DNA of 64,000 bases from Imbricaverruca yamaguchii. Its lineage: Eukaryota; Arthropoda; Thecostraca; Neoverrucidae. The stretch is from the NCBI GenBank assembly GCA_034440575.1, contig JAOTOL010000997.1, forward strand, positions 138,360 to 202,359, given 5' to 3'. The position numbers were made by a program, and so were the translations under genes. Below are positions 12,781 through 22,115 of the stretch, one piece after another. How positions within the stretch are numbered: the stretch's first letter is position 1; each line of letters starts with the position of its first letter. Under the pieces are notes generated by a model. It did not search any database, was not told the DNA's origin, and was given only the letters and a program-made list of their open reading frames with translations.

Positions 12781-13190
12781 GGCACATAGGCATTCCCCGA
12801 CCTTTTGAGCCCCAAGCGTGATTTTCAGGAGCCCGGGCCGACTCTTTGGGGCCACCATCGTGATTTTCGATGACCTACGGATGACTTTTGGGAGTCCCAT
12901 GTGATTTGCAGGGGTCCCGGTGCGAACCTTTGAAGTTCCCATCGTTATTTTCAGGTTCCTTAGTGCGATTTTGGGGATCCCAACGCGAGTTTTAGGGTAC
13001 CCTGACTCGACTATTGAGCCTCCAGCGTGATTTTTAGAGACACGGTCAGTCTTTTGGTCCGCTAGCGTCATTCTCGATGAACGCCGCAAGACTTCTTTTC
13101 CCCAACGTGATCGTAGTGGGCCGGCTCACGCTATTTTTCCGACTCCGGCGATATTCGTGGGGGCCCCAACAGTCATTCAGGGAGGGAGGG
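12780..13190. repeat. Degenerate short-repeat tract, same family as the fold-back arms
   Basis: A diverged repeat of about 20-30 bp, roughly GGGG-CCC-AACGCGATTTT, recurs throughout. The same vocabulary (in inverse, CCCCAAAATCGCGCTGG) makes up the tracts at 37.0-38.3, 38.8-39.5 and 42.5-42.7 kb. No coding sense was recognised. It may be a single orphan arm of the fold-back element. Confidence 0.55.
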
Positions 13191-13455
13191 ACAAAGGGGT
13201 ACCGTCCCCTTGCCCTCCTTCGGTAGACCACTAGCTCGACCCAGACACAGGCATTACCTATATACGAAACCAGGAACTCAGCTCGGAACTCGCCAACGCC
13301 AATTAATTAAACTTAGGGAACTTCTTTCACTCCAATCTCCCGCTCTTCTCCAGCGAGAGGCATGCACGCGGCCAATGCGGCAGAAAATTCATGTCATACT
13401 CGCATGTGTCGCCGCTCTGGCGGCTGCGTCTGGAAGCTTTCGCGCGTTGTCACCC

Positions 13456-15682
13456 ACGCGCACGTCCGGCGGTCGCGCCAACTTCCCCTGTACGGGGGCA
13501 GATGTCTGCCCCCCTAAGATCTCCAGAACTATGCTAGCTAGCGACAAACAGAACACGGCGTTGGATAGCTGTTGACAAGCTCTATCAAACGTATTCAAGT
13601 TATGTTTTCCGTTGAGGTCAATATTTAGGTCACTGGGTCATCATAGATGAAATTCGGCCAGATCGGGTGGGACTCAGATATTGACACATATCTCAAGACC
13701 TGTAACAGATAGAAACAAATGGCCAATGCTATTCGACAGCCCTTGAAATGTGCTGTCAACCACACCCTGTGCGACTTAAGGCCAGGTAAACAGATAGGTC
13801 ACCAAAGGTCGTAGAACTTGTGTAAAATGCATTGTAATTTTTCGGTACAAAATTTTTGACAGCATGACGATGGGAAGCTGATTTTGCTTCATATGACGAA
13901 AGACGCCTCCGATGACATTCAATAGTTAGGTGAATATTTGACCTTGACCTGGGTTGACCGAAGTTAAGACCGTTTTCTGGCCTAGGTAGGTCATCTCGCA
14001 TAACATTCAAAACGTTTCAACGAGAACATTTCGCTGGTGCTATAATTTTGCAAGCATTTGGTTTAATACCACATTGATGTTCGCTATATAATTTACTGCG
14101 GGTAATAAACGGCTGCGTTAGTGAAAATGTCTCGCACAAAGGTTTGTGTATATGCGCCGCATCCAGCACTGATACATTTCCGAATATTCCGAGACGATTC
14201 GCAAGAGGCATGATAGAATGGCACGACCGGGTCTTTATTGTAGTGGATAGGTACGGAAACGACGCATTCCTTTACAACAAACGACATATCTACGTTCAGC
14301 GTATATCTGCGTTGCTCACATATAATAACACTCGAAGCTTCGCTGATAGCTCGTCACTCTCTGTGTTATTAACTACAGATTTCACGCCCAAAACCCTTTG
14401 ATTCTCTCGCTCGGGTCACATTTCCCTTGCATAAATGGCCGCGGCGGCGGCGAGACCCGGCGGCGATTTTAAACACGACACAGCAAGCAAAGCCGTAAAG
14501 CTATCGCGTGGCGCTGATTATCGTGTGTCGCCCGTCAACAAGATACGCGCGCTTCCCACGCTAGGCAACGCACTGGAAATCTGTCCGATCTCTTGACATC
14601 GGACCCAACTAGCTCTGTGGCAAAACTTGCCCATATGTATTTCATTTATGTAGTCAGTCATTGCATTCAAGCCTAACAATTTCAATGCAAGACAAAATAA
14701 TGTAGCCATGCAAAAGCGATGCACAATTTACCACATTGTACTTGACATGACCTGACGAGGTCAAACATTAGGAATGTGACCTTAGATCGAGGGTACTAAG
14801 TGACCTAGGATCATTCGACACCTATTTTTGGCGCATTAAGGGATTGGCTTTGGTTTGCTCGCTTCAGTCCAATACTGTGATAAATAATTTGCATTTATGT
14901 GCGATGGCCTAAGATGACCTTGCAGAGGTCATAGAATAAATGATTGACTCGCATATTCATAAACGACCTCAAAGCGCATGAGATTTACAGAGGACAATCG
15001 GGGCCAAATATGTACCAAAGCAGAAATACCTTTACTCCGAAACTATGACCTCGGGCCAAGGTCATGAGGTAGTCTAGGGAGGTTGTAATATATCAATCGA
15101 CACGTCTTGGCGATACAAGCATAATGACGGTAATTCCAGCCTTCTATCCCAATGCAGTGCGATATAATGCGCAGAAATGTGCTTGTGATCTCAGGTAACC
15201 TCAGATGACCTTGGTGAGGTCACTGAGCAAAAGTGTCAGAGGTAGCATTGAGCATTGCTTCCAACTATACGCCATAACCGTTATGAGGTCATTCCGAGAG
15301 CAAATATGAAATTAGGAAACATTTGTATATTTTACCATAGGCCTATAATGGGGGAAGCCAAGACCGCGACCTGACATCAGGTCAATGCTACGAAAAAAAA
15401 GCAGATATATATTATGGTCCCTGGTGAGATCATGACGTGTTGTAAGTTTGAAATAAATCGCCCGATTATTGTGGAAGTGGTGCCACCTAGAACTCCGAGG
15501 GATGTTGGGTCACTTCGCCTGACCTGGTGGCATGACCTGAGATGTCCCAAGGTCAAACATTTATGAGGATATGCGGAAAAGACTATTGGGCAGCCATGCC
15601 AGGTTTGGCCTTGCTAACTCAATTAGCATGGCGGCATATTAGGAAAACCGCAGGGGGCAGATATGCCCCCGGAAGTGCGCGT
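13456..15682. mobile_element. Possible transposon with inverted hairpin ends and many AGGTCA half-sites
   Basis: The left end has ACGCGCACGTCCGG (13456-13469), followed at 13494-13513 by a hairpin with 9-bp arms GGGGGCAGA/TCTGCCCCC. The right end has, inverted, CCGGAAGTGCGCGT (15669-15682) next to a hairpin with 7-bp arms GGGGGCA/TGCCCCC (15653-15670). The interior has no ORF of note but roughly 20 TGACCT/AGGTCA hexamers, many in everted pairs. Interpreted as a non-autonomous DNA element with degenerate inverted ends; no target-site duplication was confirmed. Confidence 0.4.
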
Positions 15683-15699
15683 GTTAAGCACAATCTCAG

Positions 15700-18150
15700 C
15701 AACATCCTATTCATAGCCGGGATCAGCAAGTGCTAGAACCGCCACCCGTCCTTATACCAATTCATCACCAACCCTGAAGCGAGGAAATAACGCCCCTTCC
15801 TCATGGCCTACCAGTCATTCTTCGTGAAGGTGGACCACAGAATCGGACTCAGGGTTCAAAACAATCCCATAAAACACTACATTGTTGTTCCATTCCATCG
15901 ACATTCGGTGTCGGGTAGTTCGGTGTCGGGTAGCTGTTTCCATTCGGAAGTCTTCGAATCAAAAGCGATTTTGATGACGATCTGGCTCCCTGTGTAAGTT
16001 TAAGGTACTCTAAACCAATCAGTGGCCTCCCTGCGGTGAGCGAGAGCTGACGGCAACGTTGTCAGCGCCAATTGTTCACCCCTTAGGAAGCGTCTCAATT
16101 GTATCCACATGCCGAATATTATGCGGCAAAAGGTGGATTGGGTACAGAAGATTAGGTGCAGGGCGGGTTCTCGCTGAACGGAAGAAATCGGCATACGGTG
16201 TCGGGTAGCGGTGCTCAGCCTAGCTGTTTGCCTGGATGTGCCCTTGATTTTCGTTTCAATATTTGTGTCGAACCTAGTAAAGCTACAGTTTAATTACTAT
16301 GGCGTAGGTTGTATTTAGTCTTGTTCCGTAAACTGGCGTGTGGACGATATTTTAATTGGAATGAGGTAGGTAGTTGATTTGAGTACCAGGAAGATTGTGC
16401 TTAAAGGTATGTCTGGAAACTTGCTGCGGTAGTGAATGTAAGATCCAGCCAAGTTATTTTAAATCAGGTCCAAGTAATTCTTTTCATGCATGTACCTATC
16501 TCATAATTCATGGACATTGAAGTGAAGCTGGTTTAGTAAATGATTCACAATTTTCACATTCAGACTGGAAGGTGGTTGGTTTGAAACCCTGTGCAGACCC
16601 TTAATGCCTTGCATTGCTTCTTCATCATGAGGAGCTCCCAGTCTAAAATGTGGCATGTGGATTCTGAATGCATGTCTGAATTTACTTCACTGTATGCTTC
16701 AAATCACAAGGGTGTTTTGCCATGGCAATTTGCTCCCCATCTACCAGAGTGCAAAATATGGCACTTTCAATGACATCTGGCAAATGCAGGATGGGTAACC
16801 AGCAGAGTGGGTAATTTACTTTCTGAGTTGGGAGTCAGAATGCATACTGGCTTCTTCCATAGTACATTTTCATGGGCATTATTTCTTGATACATGGAATC
16901 TGTTTATGGGTAACCAACAGGAAAAGCCTATGTAGGTAGTCAGTACCTACATAATATGCATAAGTATTATTCATAGTCAGTTTTGGTCAAATTAAATGTA
17001 GAAGCATAGGAACAAAGAAGTGAAGGTAAATAGCCTGATCAAGGTAAATGTTGGTTTTTTATGAACTTTTTAATACAATGCTTTTTGACATCAGTAAGAC
17101 ATTTCAACCATTTATTTTCTCAGTAAATTATTACTTTTAATGGTAATAAGTACAATTGATTTTTAATGGCTTTAACTGTGGTTTTAACAGCTGTCAATAC
17201 AATTGGTGACATAGGCCAGTGATATGTTATTTGTGAAATAGGGTGGAATATACCACTTTCTGAACAACCAATTAACATCCTTGTCCTATAATTATCAACA
17301 TCCTGGTCCTTTATGTGTGTGTATGAAGTCCTCATGTTTCATTTCTAACAGTATGTTGTTTATATGTATTATGTTCATGCCCAATAAAGAATGGTGATAC
17401 ATGAACATTTCACAACCAAATTTCATGTTAGAGGATTATCTGTGATGCAATATGGCATGCATAACCAGTTTGTGGCATATGTATTATTCTCTCAATCCAT
17501 AATATAGTTTTTCCTGAATTATGAATCTGGAAACAAATCATAAAGGCACAGTCATAAATGCCTACACCATTGCTTCAAATTTGTGTCTGAAAGACATCAA
17601 AAACATTTTGAATGACACTAATTACATGCCAAATTTTGACATCCTACTATATTTTGACATCTCACATCCAATGAAAAACCATAGTTTAACCCTGTCATAG
17701 GCACATGCCTTAATGGGATGGTCCCAGCTGTAGCTCTTGTTTCTTCCTCAGATAATTACTGGGATTACTGCTTATAAAGCTTTGATGTTTTGATAAGGAA
17801 GTTATGAATTTTGTGGTTGTGAAATTCCTTAAACAAATACCTTCTGAGATATTGCCACAAATACTTGTTCTTCATGCCTGTTCACCACACCCACTATGTC
17901 ATACCAGAGCTGCTCAGTGTTTTGGATGTGGACTGTGCATCTGACAGATCCACTAAGTTGTTGATGTGGTTCACTTCAATTCAAGTAACCCAACCTAACC
18001 TAACAGACTAAGATAACATAGCCTACTATATCAAATCTATTATTGCATAATATAATCTAACATAACCTAACCAAAAAACCAGAATTGTCAAAAGCAATTT
18101 TTTGGCCATGACATGAAATATATGTGACATTGGCAGCACTGTCTTTATTG
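15700..18150. other. No gene seen
   Basis: AT-rich intergenic DNA with no coding signal. The short phrase GGTGTCGGGTAG occurs three times, near 15907-15930 and 16198-16209. CCTAACCTAAC motifs lie near 17990-18070. Confidence 0.5.
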
Positions 18151-18169
18151 ATGACAATGGCAAGGAGCT

Positions 18170-18223
18170 ATGTGCGCTGTATGACCAACACAGTCGATGC
18201 GCCCAAAAGCCCAAATAACCAAC
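18170..18223 (+). mobile_element. 54-bp LINE-tail micro-insertion with perfect target-site duplication
   Basis: A 54-bp segment ending GCCCAAATAACCAAC is flanked on both sides by the identical 15-mer CAATGGCAAGGAGCT (18155-18169 and 18224-18238). Its sequence aligns with the 3' tails at 19766-19830 (inverted) and 24018-24070. The exact duplication shows that it arrived by target-primed reverse transcription and is extremely 5'-truncated. Confidence 0.85.
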
Positions 18224-18239
18224 CAATGGCAAGGAGCTC

Positions 18240-18928
18240 TTGACCTTGAGAGAAGGGTGCTTGATTGGATCTGACTGTAAGTATTCCTTCTGAAGAATAA
18301 ATGTTCAATTAAGGTTTTTGATGTCCAAGAGTATTAAGTTGAGTGCATGAAGTGTTAAATTTCTTCTTTATCACATTTATGACACATCATATGCAGACAA
18401 TTATATGCAATTGCTATATTTCTGGAGTGAAGATTATGATTATGGTGTTATAAAACAAGTGCCTTGCACCAATTGGTTCACAAACAGATTTCAGAACAGA
18501 AAGCACTAACACAGCCAATTATGACCAGTGGTCTCTGGGACTCTGGAGGGTGTCTCTTAAAACTGTTAAATTTTCCCACCATGTGTGGCATGAATGCAGG
18601 TTTTTGAAGATGCTGCTCCAGAGTCTGAGTAACTGGAAAACATTGTACTCAGTGTTCAGGCATGCCATCTTGCAAGCCCTGTTGATGCATCATTGCCTGT
18701 GTTTCTGGTGATTGAGATCAAGAGAAGTGTGTAAATCTGTGGTCCAGCTGCTGACTGCTGCAAAAAGTGGTTAGCTTGGTGGTAACTGTGAGTGGAATAA
18801 CCAGCATTTTGTGTGTCATTCTGTTTGTTTTTATTGACATCTTTGTTTCCATGTTTGTGTCAGTACATGTGAAGTCCATCCTATCCAGTATTCCAGTATG
18901 AACCTGGAGCACAAAAATGTTTTCAGTG
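18240..18928. other. No gene seen
   Basis: AT-rich intergenic sequence; no coding region or repeat recognised. Confidence 0.45.
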
Positions 18929-18942
18929 ATGAAATATCTGAA

Positions 18943-19118
18943 TTGTTTATTGGTTGGTTCACAACACACTTTATGCACATTCACAGCTAATGGCACCGCC
19001 AAAACTGTTTCACTGGTGGGCTGTGGGATTGGGAAATGTCCTGAGTGGCACTAGAGTCAAACCCAGGAGCTTTGGTACCCATAGCCTGACACCTTAACCA
19101 CTCAGCCATCCCCGCCCC
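18943..19118 (-). mobile_element. tRNA-derived SINE, family B, copy 1
   Basis: On the minus strand the element starts GGGGCGGGGATGGCTGAGTG, including a Leu/Ser-tRNA-like A box (GATGGCTGAGTGGTTAAGG), and has a B-box-like GGTTTGACTCT. It ends with GTGTTGTGAACCAACCAATAA. The perfect 14-bp repeat ATGAAATATCTGAA flanks it (18929-18942 and 19119-19132). A second copy lies at 35327-35458. Confidence 0.85.
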
Positions 19119-19134
19119 ATGAAATATCTGAAGA

Positions 19135-19750
19135 CGTGCTTTAATTCCCACAGTGGTAACCAGTGGTGTGGCTATGGTGCACCTAGTGCTGGGATGATAC
19201 CTGGTACATGTAGACTTATAATCCACTAACATGTCACACACAACTTCAAAAATCACCAGAAGAAAATCACAATAACTCAAGAAAACAGCAAAACATTCAA
19301 CATTGTGACCTATTTGTCTTAGTCTATAGTTGCCAAATATGTTTACTATGCTAAAAGAAACTGCTGCAAAATTCACTCAGCATTTCATGCTGCTCAAAGT
19401 AGGGTGAGAAATACAGGAGGTTGTTTGTGCTTTAACCATGTCATGTACATTTTGTGTTGATCTGTGAAAGATGTGTTTGTGTAGAAAAGGCAGGATTATT
19501 GTCTTTGAATGTGGTAACAAGACACATTTTTTATACACATTTACCCCCATTAAGCAAGTAAATTGGTTGGGCTAGGCTATATTAGTTTTGTTTGTCAAAT
19601 TAGCAATGAAAAATCCTATGTGTTGAAACTTTGTTTTTCTTCAAAAACAGTTTGTGTCTGGTTAAGGTAGGTTTGGTTACATTTCTTGTTTGGAATATTT
19701 TCAGAAACTATATTGCTTGGTATCTGTCTAATTTTCCTTTGGGGATTTTT
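19135..19750. other. No gene seen
   Basis: AT-rich intergenic DNA between the SINE and the truncated LINE; nothing further recognised. Confidence 0.45.
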
Positions 19751-19765
19751 CCTCATCAAAGGGAG

Positions 19766-20433
19766 GTTTTGATTAATTGATTATTTGGGTTTAAGGGCAC
19801 GCCGACTACTAGGTCATTTAGCTCCCATAACTGTTAATTGTTCCCAGGGTAGCTATAAGACATCCCTTATATTACAAGTATTCTCTTTTCTGGCGCATAT
19901 AGATGTTAATGCCCTAGGTAAATAACGTAAAACTTCACATCACATAGGAAGCTGAAGAGCCTTCCAGATTCCACAACCTGTGATTTGTCGCCTAGCACTG
20001 CTAGGAGTGAGTGAACCTGGTCACTCCCGAAATACTGATGACGCTCAAGGCAAAGCCTCAGGCATGAAATTAGAATGTGGCTAACAGTTAGCACTGCTCC
20101 ACATCTAAAGCACAGTGGTTTATGTTCACCACTAAGTAAGTAGCCATGGGTGGCGTAAGTGTGACCTATTCGTAGATGGCAAAGCATCACCTCGCTTAAC
20201 CTTGTGCTATGCGAGCATGACATTCACTGGCCCAGAGACGGCTTAATTGTTCGTAGTTTATTGGAAACAAGCTCATCCCAACTCGCTTGCCACTTACTTG
20301 TTAGAAAAGCAAAGATGCCTGAATTATAGTCCTTGGCGGGGATTGGGAATGCTCTCCGCAATGGAGCCTGTGCTGCTCTCCTAGCAGCACTATCAGCTTG
20401 TTCGTTGCTGTGATACCTATGTGGCTAGGAATC
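19766..20433 (-). mobile_element. 5'-truncated LINE copy (end of ORF2 plus 3' tail)
   Basis: A minus-strand remnant of a Jockey-like ORF2 C-terminus. It includes an RNase H-like end (PSHRYHSNEQADSAARRAA, from 20440 leftward), FLTSKWQASWDELVSNKLRT and a zinc-knuckle-like end (LCFRCGAVLTVSHILISCLR, near 20120-20060). One in-frame stop precedes MSCSHSTRLSEV. It finishes with the tail CTTAAACCCAAATAATCAAT. The perfect 12-bp repeat CATCAAAGGGAG flanks it (19754-19765 and 20434-20445), so both ends are exact and the 668-bp copy was truncated on arrival. Confidence 0.85.
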
Positions 20434-20449
20434 CATCAAAGGGAGTTTA

Positions 20450-21270
20450 GGCTGGACTAGGCTATGTTGCATTTTTACTTCAATTTGCTAAACATTCCCT
20501 TTCTGCCATGTTGCCACATTCAGAGCACCTTTTTGGTGTTACTTTGCTCACAATCTGAAAAGTAAGCATTTGCACAGAAAATATGTGGTGCCATTATCTT
20601 GGTCACATATCTGCATTCAGTGCATGCATCAGATCTCCCAGGTATTGAATTTGGCCCTCCTGGTGCATATTTTTGCCAGAGGTTAGTGTGCCTTTTAGAG
20701 CTGTTATAATATAATGAGCTTGTAGAGCCCAATATGACAAAAATCTCAATCATTTTCCATTGTCACAACCACTGTTCCTCTCTTGCACCTTGTTCCTTTT
20801 GACCTATACTGTTTCTCCCTTTTTGCCCTCCATCTCGCTCTCTCCTCCATCTTCCCTCACACACCCTAATAATGATATAAAGAACAATTATGTTTTGTAT
20901 GAACTGTACACATGCATGATGAACTAAGTATCTAGAAATGCAATGGAGCCCTGGTTTAATGGGTGCTCTAAAGAAAATAACATTTTTTGATGATCCATGT
21001 TTATGTTTAGGTAAGTTGTCAATTTGCATCTCAGTGATATCAAACCACAAAGTTGCATTTTATCCAACCAAGGCCAGATAACCTGCAACAACCAGGGGAC
21101 TGGTGGTACCCTGGGATTGACATTTGAAGTGTCTCTGATCAGCTCATAGCATGCATGGGGCTGGCAGGAGGACAGCATGCCATTGACATTGAGGTGGTGC
21201 AGTTTGAGTGAATGCATGGGAAGTCGGATTTAATTATCAATCTGGTGAGCTAAAGCTGCCATATATGTCA
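20450..21270. other. No gene seen
   Basis: AT-rich intergenic DNA; short ORFs on the minus strand near 20760-21220 have no family signal. Confidence 0.45.
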
Positions 21271-21334
21271 CAATCATCACTGTTTACCAGTGCAAGCTGG
21301 ATTTGTGAGTCTTGATTGAGTTTGTGTACAGTAT

Positions 21335-21530
21335 ATTACTGGTGATCTGTGCCGATCACTCTGATGGACTGTTGGCTGGTGGCCTGAACAGATAGCTCTG
21401 ATGGACTGTTGGCAGGTGTGGTTGGCTGGAGGCCTGTGCTGATGGCTCTGATGAGTTGTTGCAAGATGTGGTTGGCAGCCTGTGCTGATGACTGTGGTGG
21501 ACTGTTGGCAGATGTGGTCGGGCGCCAAGG
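21335..21530. repeat. Degenerate minisatellite
   Basis: About four diverged copies of a 45-50 bp unit built from CTGTGCTGATGGCTCTGATG and GACTGTTGGCAGATGTGGTT. The minus-strand ORFs over it (Ser/Gln/Pro-rich) are products of the repeat. Confidence 0.6.
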
Positions 21531-21944
21531 GCGATGGGGAAAACTGGAATGCCAACTGGGCATTTCAGCAGTCCACATATCAGAACTACACTTCTGAAGA
21601 AGGTGAGACGACCCACAGGAGACAGGGAATGGTTGGCCCATTGGCTATGTGTTTGTTGTTCTTTGTCTGCGACATACGTGGCACATGCATATGTCAATGC
21701 TCCTGAAAATGTGAACTCAACCAATAACGAACTAGCATTGAGAATATTATTGATGACAAGTTGCATGTAAATCGCGAACAATGCTTATTCAAGCACATCT
21801 AGTCATATTTGCATTTGACCTTCAGCCCCTTACCAGTTGATTGATGAGTAGATAAAAGTGACAATTTATTAGTAAGCATAGTGATAATTGATCAATAGAC
21901 GAAGTGACTGTGATGGCTACCGACCCTGTTGCTGTGGTTTGCAG

Positions 21945-22115
21945 TGGACTGGGCTCAGCTGGCACAGCAATGGATCCAGCTGAAGGATCAGCCGGAGCAG
22001 CCGTCCGTCGACAATGCTGGAGCAGGGGCCGGGGCCGGGTCGGCGGACAGTGCCGGCGGGAGCGGGGAGGCCGACATGGAGCTGGACGACGACCGCCGGG
22101 AGGAGAACGGAAACG
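21945..22115 (+). CDS. PNISR: PNISR exon a: DWAQLAQQWI segment
   Basis: The acceptor GTGGTTTGCAG precedes TG, which completes a codon, then GAC TGG GCT. The exon encodes DWAQLAQQWIQLKDQPEQ, matching the conserved N-terminal DWA-LAQ-WI motif of PNISR. A Gly/Ala- and then acidic stretch follows (GEADMELDDDRREENGN). The donor G|GTCAGT leaves phase 1. The exon begins in phase 2, so at least one upstream coding exon must exist. Confidence 0.88.

Noticed and set aside
14435..14600. ATGGCCGCGGCGGCGGCG as the missing first exon of PNISR
   Set aside because: The Ala-rich reading does not resemble the Met-Trp start of the family, and there is no matching phase-1 donor.
17990..18070. CCTAACC cluster as a telomere remnant
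   Set aside because: Only a few scattered copies; such motifs are common in arthropod intergenic DNA.
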